A DNA stretch of 18,310 nucleotides from Dehalococcoidia bacterium (GTDB lineage: Bacteria; Chloroflexota; Dehalococcoidia; JACVQG01; JAHKAY01), in NCBI GenBank assembly GCA_030740315.1, contig JASLXN010000011.1, positions 1-18,310 on the forward strand, read 5' to 3'. This document shows positions 1 through 8,500 of this stretch, piece after piece. The notes below the pieces were generated by a model. The model made no database searches, was not told the DNA's origin, and saw nothing but the letters and a program-made list of their open reading frames with translations. Each line of letters begins with the position of its first letter. Positions within the stretch are counted from its first letter, which is position 1. Position numbers and translations under genes: made by a program.

Positions 1-2
1 CG

Positions 3-314
3 GGGCCTGCCGGTGCTGCCGGTGCTGAAGGAAAAGCCGGCGCTATGGGCCCGAGAGGACCTGAAGGCCCGCGCGGGGTGAACGGACCTAGCGGCCCCTC
101 CGGCGGGCAAGGAGTAGCCGGAGCCAACGGAGCCACCGGAGCCACCGGAGCCACCGGAGCCACCGGAACTACCGGAGCCACCGGAACTACCGGAGCCACC
201 GGCCAGGCGGCTTCCAACACCATGCTGGGCTTCGCCTTCGTAGTGGCTATACTGGCCCTGGTAGTGGCCGTAATTGCCATGATTGTTGCACGCAAGCCCC
301 GGGCAGCGGCCTAA
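3..314 (+). CDS. Collagen-like Gly-X-Y repeat protein with C-terminal membrane anchor (3' part of gene)
   Basis: The open frame runs into the window from the left without a stop, so the true start lies upstream; the ATG at 45 sits inside the repeat and is not the start. The visible part is about 22 uninterrupted Gly-X-Y triplets (GPA, GAE, GPR, GPS, then GAT/GTT), which is the pattern of a collagen-type triple helix. A hydrophobic segment of about 25 residues (MLGFAFVVAILALVVAVIAM and a few more) follows, ending in a basic tail, ARKPRAAA. Known bacterial collagen-like proteins are often surface stalks; the single C-terminal helix with a positive tail suggests anchoring in the membrane with the repeat outside. 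What the missing N-terminal part carries (for example a trimerising or binding head) cannot be seen. Two terminator-like hairpins follow, so it probably ends its transcription unit. Confidence 0.85.
   Translation, partial: GPAGAAGAEGKAGAMGPRGPEGPRGVNGPSGPSGGQGVAGANGATGATGATGATGTTGATGTTGATGQAASNTMLGFAFVVAILALVVAVIAMIVARKPRAAA
120..200 (+). repeat. 9-bp tandem repeat coding Gly-Ala-Thr / Gly-Thr-Thr
   Basis: Nine consecutive 9-bp units of the form GGAGCCACC, with the first carrying AAC and the sixth and eighth carrying GGAACTACC. The unit length is a multiple of three, so gain or loss of units by slippage would change the length of the collagen-like stalk without breaking the frame. The near-identity of the units at DNA level, not only protein level, points to recent expansion. 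Confidence 0.85.
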
Positions 315-344
315 GACCGCTTAATTAATACGGAAAACCTAATA

Positions 345-380
345 GAAGGGGGCCGGTACACCGGCCCCCTTCCTGTTTGG
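345..380 (+). terminator. Strong hairpin terminator after the collagen-like gene
   Basis: A perfect 12-bp stem (GAAGGGGGCCGG at 345-356 with CCGGCCCCCTTC at 361-372) closes a TACA loop, 31 bases after the stop codon. The trailing T tract is weak (CTGTTTGG). The stem is self-complementary, so it could also act on transcription arriving from the minus strand. Confidence 0.7.
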
Positions 381-408
381 TAAAACTTAAAAAATATTGG
401 ATTCTTCT

Positions 409-445
409 AAGCCCCCGAACTCATAAGGGTCTGGGGCTTTTGTTT
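409..445 (+). terminator. Second terminator-like hairpin with T tract
   Basis: AAGCCCC at 409-415 pairs with GGGGCTT at 433-439 across a 17-base loop, followed by TTTTGTTT (438-445). The stem is short but the T run is good. It probably backs up the first hairpin. From here to 550 I see no gene or further clear structure. Confidence 0.5.
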
Positions 446-550
446 ATGGAGAGTGGTGGCTCACCCACAAATCCGGCGAGGAACGTCGGAGGGAGAGGGA
501 GAAGGACGATGGAGTGGTGTGCCGGAGGAAGGGCGCCTACTGGGGTTAAG

Positions 551-1213
551 CTATCGGGAGCGGCTCAGCACCACTATTTGAGGTGCCGGGGGGAGGGTTG
601 AAGGGGACACGGACAGGCGGGGGCGGGCGGCTGTAGAGTTGTCGCCTTCGCCGGGTGCGGCACCAGCACCAGATGCCTCCAAAAAACTCTCCACCCCACA
701 CAGGGGGCTGGGAGAGGTGCCGGAAGCGTAGTGCATGGGAATTGCCACCCGGGGGCGTAGCTGGCGCACCACCTGGGCTGCCTCCTCAGGGGTGATGGTG
801 GAGTGGCCGCCCACCGGAACGAAAAGCACATCCAGCCCTTTTAGGGCCTCCATAAGCTTGGCCGACGGCATGTGGCCTATGTCACCTAGGTGGGCCAGGC
901 GGAGGCCGTCAATCTCCAGTGTGAACACGGTGTTCCTTCCCCGGCTTTTACCGCGTTCGGAATCGTGGAAAGAGGATATGCCCCGGATGATGGCGCCCCG
1001 GACCTCGTACTCCCCAGGCCCGGCTACCACCCTGCCCTCGCCGGCCACGCCCTCGGTGTAGCAGTGTCCCTGGTGGGCGTGGCTGACTGTGATGACGTTG
1101 GCTGAGGCCTCGTTTATCGAGGAATCCGTGTTTAAGGGGAACGGATCCGTTATTAAATCAGTGGTGCGACCACGCAGATGAAAGCAGGAGTGGCCGGAAA
1201 AAGTTATATCCAA
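551..1213 (-). CDS. Metallo-beta-lactamase-fold hydrolase (UlaG/UPF0173-like)
   Basis: The protein of 220 residues shows the markers of the small MBL-fold hydrolases related to UlaG: an N-terminal GHSCF (7-11), TDPF (22-25), a metal-binding region SHAHQGH (44-50), GPGEYEV, HLGDIGH, PVGG and IPMHY near the C-terminal third. The canonical HxHxDH motif has Gly49 in place of Asp, so the second metal site may be altered; whether this is a subfamily trait I cannot tell. The substrate is unknown. The start is TTG at 1213 (codon read as CAA on the plus strand), two bases after the bioY stop, which implies translational coupling. The family N-terminus begins at this point and no ATG fits better. The last 58 residues are Pro/Ser/Gly rich but end with LPPAPQIVVL, as expected for the family tail. 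Confidence 0.88.
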   Translation of the reverse strand: MDITFSGHSCFHLRGRTTDLITDPFPLNTDSSINEASANVITVSHAHQGHCYTEGVAGEGRVVAGPGEYEVRGAIIRGISSFHDSERGKSRGRNTVFTLEIDGLRLAHLGDIGHMPSAKLMEALKGLDVLFVPVGGHSTITPEEAAQVVRQLRPRVAIPMHYASGTSPSPLCGVESFLEASGAGAAPGEGDNSTAARPRLSVSPSTLPPAPQIVVLSRSR

Positions 1214-1215
1214 TC

Positions 1216-1860
1216 CTAAAACCGTCGGCCCAGGTAGCGCACCGAGTCCACCTCGCCGTTATAGGCTGCCTTCGGCAGGAGGGCATAGGCGACACCAGCT
1301 ACCGCAGCAGCCTTGGCTAGGTCCAGCGGGATAAAGGGTAATACGGCCAGAGACAGTGTCTTGGTCAGGCTCGTACCAAGCACTATTGATAGCCACACGG
1401 CGCCGAACAGATATATGATGCCCACCCCAATTAGCATGAGTACCAGTAATGGAAAGAAGCTGCGGACGCTAACATAGCGGTCCGTAAGCCAGCCGATGGC
1501 GAAAGCGGCCACTACGAAACCCAGGATATAGCCTCCGGTGGCACCCGTAAGGGAACTCAGGCCGCCGTTCCATCCCGCAAACCAGCCCACACCGGCGCCG
1601 CCTATGGCGGCGTATAGGCCCATGGATAGCCCGCCGTACCACCGTCCGAGCAGCACGCCGGTCAGCAGCACCGCAAACACCTGGCCGGTTATGGGCACTG
1701 GGGTGAACGGCAGAGGCACCCTCAACTGGGCAACCAGTCCGGTGACGGCCGCTAGGGCCAAGGCTAGACCCAGCTTTTGGGATACCCCCAGCTTATACCT
1801 CCAGCGGAACAGGGAATAGCGCCTGTAACGGTATCGCTCAAGATAGCTGGCTACTGCCAT
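1216..1860 (-). CDS. bioY: Biotin transporter substrate-binding subunit BioY
   Basis: BioY is the membrane S component that binds biotin for uptake, alone or with an ECF module (energising ATPases and EcfT), none of which is encoded here. The 214-residue protein has about six hydrophobic segments and the family landmarks PVPITGQVFAVLLTGVLLG, LYAAIGGAGVGWFAGWNGG and TGATGGYILGF. The start was set at ATG 1860 because AAAGGAG lies six to seven bases upstream; the frame is open further back to 1977 but that extension would cross the promoter and its palindrome. The N-terminus carries an unusual basic, Tyr/Arg-rich stretch (ERYRYRRYSLFRWRYK) before the first helix. It is first in a two-gene unit with the MBL-fold gene. 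No biotin synthesis genes are in view, which fits a scavenger but is not proof. Confidence 0.93.
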   Translation of the reverse strand: MAVASYLERYRYRRYSLFRWRYKLGVSQKLGLALALAAVTGLVAQLRVPLPFTPVPITGQVFAVLLTGVLLGRWYGGLSMGLYAAIGGAGVGWFAGWNGGLSSLTGATGGYILGFVVAAFAIGWLTDRYVSVRSFFPLLVLMLIGVGIIYLFGAVWLSIVLGTSLTKTLSLAVLPFIPLDLAKAAAVAGVAYALLPKAAYNGEVDSVRYLGRRF

Positions 1861-1885
1861 AAAACTCCTTTCAAAAGCCGCATCT

Positions 1886-1914
1886 AGTGTAATATCCCCT
1901 CGACTTCCCGTCAA
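1886..1914 (-). promoter_or_regulatory. Sigma70-type promoter of bioY
   Basis: On the minus strand, TTGACG (plus-strand 1909-1914) and TACACT (1886-1891) are separated by 17 bp, 25 bases before the bioY start codon. Five of six and four of six positions match the consensus. The -35 box overlaps the inner end of the palindrome at 1913-1952 by two bases. Confidence 0.65.
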
Positions 1915-1952
1915 GTCCATGTGTCCTTGATAGACGGGTGACACATGGACTT
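1913..1952. promoter_or_regulatory. 13-bp perfect inverted repeat upstream of bioY, candidate operator
   Basis: AAGTCCATGTGTC (1913-1925) and GACACATGGACTT (1940-1952) are perfect inverted copies separated by 14 bp. The repeat abuts and slightly overlaps the bioY -35 box. BirA operators also have two arms around 14-16 bp, but their arms read TTGTTAACC / GGTTAACAA and these do not match; nor do BioR or BioQ boxes. A dimeric regulator of bioY is the simplest reading; which one is unknown. Confidence 0.6.
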
Positions 1953-1982
1953 TGCTCCGCCACAAGCAGCCTGCCACAGGTT

Positions 1983-2008
1983 AATGGCGCTGGCAGGCCA
2001 GCGCCATT
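1983..2008. other. Perfect 11-bp stem-loop between dnaK terminator and bioY promoter
   Basis: AATGGCGCTGG (1983-1993) pairs with CCAGCGCCATT (1998-2008) around a CAGG loop. Neither side has a real T tract. It lies downstream of the dnaK terminator, and upstream of the bioY promoter, so it would not be in the bioY leader. It may be a backup terminator that stops read-through from dnaK. Confidence 0.55.
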
Positions 2009-2058
2009 TGCGGGAGTAAGGGGGCGGCAGCATTTGGCTATGTATTGCTATGCGGTTC

Positions 2059-2095
2059 AATAAAAGGGGGCCGCTCGTTACATCGGGCGGCCCCC
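2059..2095 (-). terminator. Rho-independent terminator of the hrcA-grpE-dnaK unit
   Basis: A GC-rich stem formed by 2066-2077 and 2084-2095 (12 pairs with one G-U) closes a six-base loop. In the minus direction it is followed by TTTTATT. It lies 18 bases after the dnaK stop and separates the heat-shock unit from bioY. Confidence 0.88.
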
Positions 2096-2113
2096 CAAGA
2101 CGGCGAGCCTTGC

Positions 2114-4015
<1,902 letters not shown>

Positions 4016-4017
4016 TC

Positions 4018-4569
4018 TTATCCTCCCTGTGAAGTTGAAGATTCCGGTTTTTCCGAGGTGTTACTGCCACCCCGGCCCACCACCACCATGGTGGGGCGGA
4101 TTACACGGTCGTTTAATCTGTAGCCCTTCTGGAGCTCTGACAACACTATCCCTTCCTCGCCGTCCTGATGGACTACGGCCTCATGAAGGTTGGGGTCAAA
4201 AGGCTCACCTACGGCCTGTATATCGGACAGACCGCTGGCCTCCAGGGAGGCACTAAGTTTGCGATGGATAAGGCGGATGCCGTCCACCCAAGTGAGGCCG
4301 GCCAGTTCCGTAGATATGGTGGCGAAGGCCCGCTCCAAGTCGTCCAGGACCGGCAGCATGCTGAGTATAAGCACGGAGTTGGCGAAACGGATCGCCTCCT
4401 CCTTGTCCTGTTCGGTGCGCCGCTTCAGGTTCTGGTAATCCGCCTGGGCGCGTTGCCAGCCGGACAAGTATTGCCCCGCCTTGTCCATTTCTTGTGCCAG
4501 GGCCTGCTGCAGGGAGTTGACATCGTCAGCTACATCTTGTGGCGCTGGTTGCTGCGCTTCAGGTTCCAT
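4018..4569 (-). CDS. grpE: Nucleotide exchange factor GrpE
   Basis: GrpE releases ADP from DnaK. The 183-residue protein has a Gln/Glu-rich N-terminus, a long helical stretch (about 15-80, with YQNLKRRTEQDKEE) that would form the dimer stalk, and the family signature in the C-terminal beta domain, FDPNLHEAVVHQ ... LQKGYRLNDRVIRPTMVVVG. The ATG at 4569 has AAAGGA five bases upstream. It lies 9 bases after hrcA and 2 bases before dnaK, clearly one operon. The C-terminal tail (SNTSEKPESSTSQGG) is low-complexity. Confidence 0.97.
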   Translation of the reverse strand: MEPEAQQPAPQDVADDVNSLQQALAQEMDKAGQYLSGWQRAQADYQNLKRRTEQDKEEAIRFANSVLILSMLPVLDDLERAFATISTELAGLTWVDGIRLIHRKLSASLEASGLSDIQAVGEPFDPNLHEAVVHQDGEEGIVLSELQKGYRLNDRVIRPTMVVVGRGGSNTSEKPESSTSQGG

Positions 4570-4578
4570 AACAGTCCT

Positions 4579-5583
4579 TTAGGAGTAGATTTCGCTTAGC
4601 AGCCGATTTAGCTGCTCCGAAACGAATTTCACGGCCGAGATGGCCCTGCCATAGTGCATGCGAGTGGGACCCACCACACCTATAAAGCCCTTCACCTGGG
4701 GTAGAATTCCATAGCTGGCAATGACCAAGCTCATGGGGTACAGTGCGGCCTCCCGTGACTCTTCTCCGATTATTACCCTTAGCCCTTCCGTGGGGAGCAA
4801 AGATACGGGAAGCCCTCGCTCCTCTAGGGCCTCTACGGTCTCCCGAGCGGTAGTACCGACCATCTCGGGTTGGGCCAACATGTAGCCCCAGCCGTGGAAA
4901 CGGATTTGAGCCGTCTCACGCTGATTCGCCCGCCGCATAAGGGTCACCACCGTACGGCTGACGGCCTCATCCAGGGGATAGGTCAAACCCCCTGTCATGT
5001 CCTCTATGCCCATTGCGTCCAGTCCGCTGTAGGCGACGTTGAGCCTGGCGGCAGTCGCATCCAGGGCCTGCTGGGACATCGGCTCCTCCAGGGGTAGCAG
5101 CTGGTGGCGAAGCCTGGCCTCCTGCAATACCAGTACGAGCATAGCCAAGAACCGGTGCAGTGATACCAGCCCCAAGTGCCTGAACTGGCTTTCCTCCGCC
5201 TGGGGCCAGGTTACTAGGGATGCACACCGCGTGAGCCGCCCCAGCAAAGACGTGGCCAGCCCCACCCACTCCTCGGTATCCCGTTCCACCTGGTGAAACA
5301 GGTGGGATACCATATGCTGCTCCCAGGCTGGCAGTTCCTGGGGGGCATCCATGGTCTCTATAAACTGGCGGTACCCCCTATCTGACGGTACTGCCCCCGC
5401 CGAGGTATGAGGCCGCAGGATGTAGCCCTCCTGTTCCAACAGCATCACATCGTTGCGGATGGTGGCGGAGCTCACCTTCTGGCTGTAGTTGCGAGCAATC
5501 ACGTCCGAACTGACCGGCACCCCGGTGGTTATGAACTCCCTACTTATTATCCTGAGCACCTGTGATTGCCTACTGCTCAGCAT
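4579..5583 (-). CDS. hrcA: Heat-inducible transcription repressor HrcA
   Basis: HrcA binds CIRCE operators and represses heat-shock chaperone genes when GroEL is available to keep it folded. The 334-residue protein starts with a winged-helix DNA-binding region (about 1-75) containing the family sequence VSSATIRNDVMLLEQEGYI followed by SAGAVPSDRGYR, then a GAF-like middle region and a C-terminal GFIGVVGPTRMHYGRAI block. The ATG at 5583 has GGAGGT four bases upstream. A perfect CIRCE lies 14 bases upstream of the start, so the gene represses its own operon. First gene of hrcA-grpE-dnaK. The CIRCE-HrcA pair is the main control in this region; no sigma32-type promoter was seen. Confidence 0.97.
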   Translation of the reverse strand: MLSSRQSQVLRIISREFITTGVPVSSDVIARNYSQKVSSATIRNDVMLLEQEGYILRPHTSAGAVPSDRGYRQFIETMDAPQELPAWEQHMVSHLFHQVERDTEEWVGLATSLLGRLTRCASLVTWPQAEESQFRHLGLVSLHRFLAMLVLVLQEARLRHQLLPLEEPMSQQALDATAARLNVAYSGLDAMGIEDMTGGLTYPLDEAVSRTVVTLMRRANQRETAQIRFHGWGYMLAQPEMVGTTARETVEALEERGLPVSLLPTEGLRVIIGEESREAALYPMSLVIASYGILPQVKGFIGVVGPTRMHYGRAISAVKFVSEQLNRLLSEIYS

Positions 5584-5596
5584 GTGACCTCCGGCG

Positions 5597-5623
5597 TTAG
5601 CACTCTCCTCATTAGAGTGCTAA
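5597..5623. promoter_or_regulatory. CIRCE operator (HrcA binding site)
   Basis: A perfect TTAGCACTC-N9-GAGTGCTAA, the textbook CIRCE sequence, positioned between the hrcA promoter and its ribosome binding site. The match is exact on both arms and the spacer is nine bases. Confidence 0.98.
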
Positions 5624-5661
5624 TTATATCTAATGTAACACCGGAGGTTATTGTTTGTCAA
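5623..5661 (-). promoter_or_regulatory. Promoter of hrcA-grpE-dnaK
   Basis: On the minus strand, a consensus TTGACA (plus-strand 5656-5661) is followed after 17 bp by TTACAT (5633-5638). A perfect TATAAT (5623-5628) lies a little further down and overlaps the CIRCE by one base, but it is too far from TTGACA and has no good -35 of its own. Either box puts the start of transcription inside or next to CIRCE, as expected for repression by HrcA. Confidence 0.7.
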
Positions 5662-5763
5662 GGGTAACCAAAGAGGTGCTCCACGCTTTTATTACAGAAA
5701 GTGCGGGGGCATTAGTGGAGTCCGCTGGCCTCTGTAGCTTTAGACCTGTTAGCTTAGGGCAGG

Positions 5764-5792
5764 AAAAAACTCAAAGCGGTTCGGGGGCCGCT
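5764..5792 (-). terminator. Weak terminator after the alcohol dehydrogenase gene
   Basis: In the minus direction, AGCGG and CCGCT (plus-strand 5788-5792 and 5775-5779) form a five-bp stem followed by TTGAGTTTTTT. An additional 8-bp inverted repeat (5742-5749 with 5793-5800) surrounds the hairpin and T tract. The stem is short, so read-through into hrcA is possible. Confidence 0.45.
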
Positions 5793-5799
5793 ACAGGTC

Positions 5800-6897
5800 T
5801 CATCCCATGGCTATGGCGGCCCGAGTTACATCCCCCCTGTCAGCCTGATCAAAGGCAGCATTGATGTTATCCAGCGTGAATTTGTGGGACAGGATGTGGT
5901 CAAAGGGGTATTTCCCCTTGGTACGTTTGAGGAAGTCCAGGGCCTTCTGCAGTGCCCAGGACTCGTAGGTGGCCACACCTACCACCCGGCGGTTGGCGTT
6001 TACGAGAAGCGAGGGGTCAAACTCCAGCGTCTTGCCCCGGTTGATATTGCCCACCCAGAGGTAACTGCCCCCCTGGCGTACCATGGGGATGCCCTCTGCC
6101 ACCGCCTGGGGATTGCCAGTGACCTCCACCACCACATCCGCCCCCCAGCCACTGGTCAGCTCCCGCACCCGGCTAATCCTCTCCTTGGAGCTCGGCAGTT
6201 CATCCAGATTTATAAGGTGGTCGGCACCGCACTGGGAGGCAAGCCTCAGCCGCTCCTCAAACTTGTCAATCACAATCACTTGGTCAGCGCCCATGTCCTT
6301 GGTGATTGCTGCTGCGTAGACCCCCAGGCCCCCAGCCCCCTGGATGACCACGCTATCCCCCCACTTTACTCCCACCTGGTGTAAGCTGTATACCATCTGG
6401 GAGAGGGCACAGTTAAGGGGGGCCACCATATCATCCGATAGCTCATCCGGGATTTTGAACACTGCCTGTCCTGGGGCCAGGTAGTAATATTCCCCGTAGG
6501 CCCCGTTGAAGTGAGGGTGGGTTCCGGCGGAGAGCCACCATGACGGGAAGCGGTTGGGGCAGGCGGCAGTATGCCCGTGGAGGCAGTTATAGCATCGCAT
6601 GCAGGGGAGGTAATAGCTGTAGACCACCCTGTCACCCTCGTCCAGAGGCTGGCCGGCGGAGTCGGATTCCACACCGGCGCCTACGGCGAATACCCGGCCC
6701 ACCATTTCGTGGCCCAGCACCCACGGGCCTGGGGTGGCTATCTTCATGTCGCCGCGCCACATGTGCAGGTCTGAGCCACAGATGTTGGATAGGGTGATTT
6801 TGACCAGGATGGCCCCAGGCTTCAGCGGGGGCAGCTGTCGTTCTTGAATCTCAAAGGGCTTGCCCGGCTCATGAAATACGGCCAGTCTTCCGTTCAT
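5800..6897 (-). CDS. Zinc-dependent alcohol dehydrogenase (MDR superfamily)
   Basis: A 365-residue NAD(P)-dependent medium-chain dehydrogenase. The catalytic zinc site is visible as Cys40 (CGSD), His63-Glu64 (GHE) and Cys163; the structural zinc lobe has Cys99, Cys102, Cys105 and Cys113. The Rossmann fold carries GAGGLG (187-192) and an acidic Asp211 at the end of the second strand, which favours NAD. The actual alcohol cannot be read from the sequence. The ATG at 6897 is preceded by GGAGG four bases upstream and follows rsmE by 19 bases, so it is probably the last gene of the dnaJ-prmA-rsmE unit. It is the one metabolic gene in that unit and has no obvious link to the chaperone genes; it may be a passenger. 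The ADH and hrcA are separated by a weak terminator and a new promoter. Confidence 0.92.
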   Translation of the reverse strand: MNGRLAVFHEPGKPFEIQERQLPPLKPGAILVKITLSNICGSDLHMWRGDMKIATPGPWVLGHEMVGRVFAVGAGVESDSAGQPLDEGDRVVYSYYLPCMRCYNCLHGHTAACPNRFPSWWLSAGTHPHFNGAYGEYYYLAPGQAVFKIPDELSDDMVAPLNCALSQMVYSLHQVGVKWGDSVVIQGAGGLGVYAAAITKDMGADQVIVIDKFEERLRLASQCGADHLINLDELPSSKERISRVRELTSGWGADVVVEVTGNPQAVAEGIPMVRQGGSYLWVGNINRGKTLEFDPSLLVNANRRVVGVATYESWALQKALDFLKRTKGKYPFDHILSHKFTLDNINAAFDQADRGDVTRAAIAMG

Positions 6898-6916
6898 GGT
6901 ACCTCCAAATTTGTTA

Positions 6917-7645
6917 CTATGGCCCCAGCTCCCCTACCTCGTAGAGGGCGGCTGTGGCCGCTACCAGACCGGCGGTCTCTGCCCGCAGTATGCGGGGGCC
7001 CAGGGAAACGGGGGTAATGCCCTGGCTGCGGGCGAAGTCTACCTCCTGGTCCTCAAAGCCCCCCTCGGGGCCGATGAACAGGTTTAATAGGCCGTCTACC
7101 TTGTTACTGCGCAGCACCTCCTTCAGTCCGGTGACACCTTCCCCTTCATATGGTATCAGGGACAGCCCTTCCACGACCTCACAGGCATCGGTGAACAGCA
7201 CCGCCTCTGAGAGGAAGGGCAGGCGTCCCCGGCCGGACTGCTCTGCGGCCTCGGTGAGGACCCGCTCCCAGCGCTCCTGTTTGTTGGGCCGCACTTCGGT
7301 TACCACCGAGCGCAGGGAGAAGACAGGGTGAAAGGCGCTGACGCCCACCTCGGTGCCCTTCTGGAGGACGAGCTCAAACCTGTCCCCCTTGAGTATAGAC
7401 TGGTAGAGGTGCACCTGGGTGTTGGGCTCACCGCGGGCGGGCCGGCTCTCCTTCACCGTGGCCTCTCCGCCGTCCTTGCCCACCCAGGAGATCTCCACCT
7501 CATACTCATAGCCGGTGTTATCCAGCAGGATGACCCTAGTGCCCTGGCGGGCACGCAGCACATCGCGTAGTTGGTGGGCCACACGGTGCTCCAGGGAGAC
7601 CTTGTTACCGTGCATGGAGTCTTCAGAGACGAAGAAACGGTGCAC
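6917..7645 (-). CDS. rsmE: 16S rRNA (uracil-1498-N3)-methyltransferase RsmE
   Basis: RsmE methylates U1498 of 16S rRNA in the assembled small subunit, using S-adenosylmethionine. The 242-residue protein begins MHRFFV as the family does, has a small N-terminal RNA-binding beta domain (about 1-70) and a C-terminal SPOUT (knotted) methyltransferase domain with QSILKGDRFELVLQKGTEVGV, IGPEGGF (191-197) and LGPRILRAETA (215-225), the cofactor-binding knot. The start is GTG at 7645; the family N-terminus fixes it. It follows prmA after three bases. This prmA-rsmE pairing behind dnaJ is common in other bacteria. Confidence 0.95.
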   Translation of the reverse strand: MHRFFVSEDSMHGNKVSLEHRVAHQLRDVLRARQGTRVILLDNTGYEYEVEISWVGKDGGEATVKESRPARGEPNTQVHLYQSILKGDRFELVLQKGTEVGVSAFHPVFSLRSVVTEVRPNKQERWERVLTEAAEQSGRGRLPFLSEAVLFTDACEVVEGLSLIPYEGEGVTGLKEVLRSNKVDGLLNLFIGPEGGFEDQEVDFARSQGITPVSLGPRILRAETAGLVAATAALYEVGELGP

Positions 7646-7648
7646 CGT

Positions 7649-8494
7649 CTATATCCTGCCAACCACCAGGGTGCGCCACTCGTCACTGGTGAGGACATCC
7701 ATAGGCTGCCAGCCCGCCTCTCCCAGAGCATGCTCTACGGCGCTCAGGCTATTAGCGAGAAAGCCGCTGGCGGCCAGCACCGCACCGGGCCGGGCGGCAT
7801 GGGCCAGGGGGTGGGCAACCTCTATGACTGTCTGGCTGCTGATATTGGCTAGGAGCAAGTCAAAGGCCTTCAACCTGCCATTGAGACTGCCGGTGAGCAT
7901 CGATACCCGTCCCAACACGCGGTTGGCCCGTGCATTGTCGCGCGCGGCCTTTGTCGCCACCCAGTCCGTGTCCAGTGCCACCACCTTCTCCGCCCCCAAG
8001 AGGGCGGCCGCTATGGCCAGTATACCGGAACCGGTGCCTAAGTCTAGCACCCGCATACCCGGCCTCAAATTGCGCTCCATCGCCTCCAGGCACATCTGGG
8101 TGGTGGGGTGGTGGCCGGTGCCGAAGGCGGGGCCGGGGTCAATGACCACCGCCACCCGTGCCTCCGGAGGACGACGGTGCTCCCACGGGGGCAATATCAG
8201 CAGCCTCTCCCCCACTGGCACGGGGGGGAAGAAGCTCCGCCATCCCTGCATCCACTCCTTCTCCATCAAGGGCCTGTCCAGCGGCCTCAGGTGGGGGAAG
8301 CGGTGGGCCAGGGTACTCAGCGCGCCAGCGCCTAGTTCCGGGCTGGCCTCCAGCGGGAAATAGGCCCTGACCACGGTTCCCTCGCGGGTCTCTTCAATAA
8401 CTGTGCCGCCGGCGGCCTGGGTCTGGAGTATAGCGGCCACTTCAGCGGACTCTGCATCAGATACCCCCACCGATACTTCCCTCCACTGGATCAC
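7649..8494 (-). CDS. prmA: Ribosomal protein L11 methyltransferase PrmA
   Basis: PrmA methylates lysines and the N-terminus of ribosomal protein L11. The 281-residue protein has a ferredoxin-like N-terminal domain that recognises L11, then the Rossmann methyltransferase domain with the family signature DPGPAFGTGHHPTT (119-132), the SAM-binding DLGTGSG (151-157) and LLANI further on. Slightly shorter than the E. coli protein (293). The start is GTG at 8494, six bases after the dnaJ stop, with AGGGG just upstream and the dnaJ-coded GAGGAG further back; tight spacing implies coupled translation with dnaJ. Confidence 0.95.
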   Translation of the reverse strand: MIQWREVSVGVSDAESAEVAAILQTQAAGGTVIEETREGTVVRAYFPLEASPELGAGALSTLAHRFPHLRPLDRPLMEKEWMQGWRSFFPPVPVGERLLILPPWEHRRPPEARVAVVIDPGPAFGTGHHPTTQMCLEAMERNLRPGMRVLDLGTGSGILAIAAALLGAEKVVALDTDWVATKAARDNARANRVLGRVSMLTGSLNGRLKAFDLLLANISSQTVIEVAHPLAHAARPGAVLAASGFLANSLSAVEHALGEAGWQPMDVLTSDEWRTLVVGRI

Positions 8495-8500
8495 GGGCCC

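Noticed and set aside
120..200. CRISPR-like or intergenic tandem repeat
   Set aside because: The 9-bp units are contiguous, lack spacers and code for Gly-Ala-Thr in frame with the collagen-like gene.
409..440. tRNA-like fragment (CTCATAA resembles a Met anticodon loop) and possible attachment site
   Set aside because: The flanking bases do not form an anticodon stem or any other tRNA arm; a simple hairpin with a T tract explains it better, and no mobile genes are present.
377..601. 74-codon + strand frame after the collagen-like gene
   Set aside because: It starts with TTG beside a terminator, runs through the second hairpin and into the MBL-fold gene on the other strand, and shows no domain.
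1861..1977. N-terminal extension of BioY by 39 residues
   Set aside because: The extension would translate the promoter and its palindrome, has no ribosome binding site and does not resemble BioY; AAAGGAG precedes the ATG at 1860.
5655..5864. Small + strand gene divergent from hrcA
   Set aside because: It begins in the hrcA -35 box, ends inside the alcohol dehydrogenase gene and has no ribosome binding site or family resemblance.
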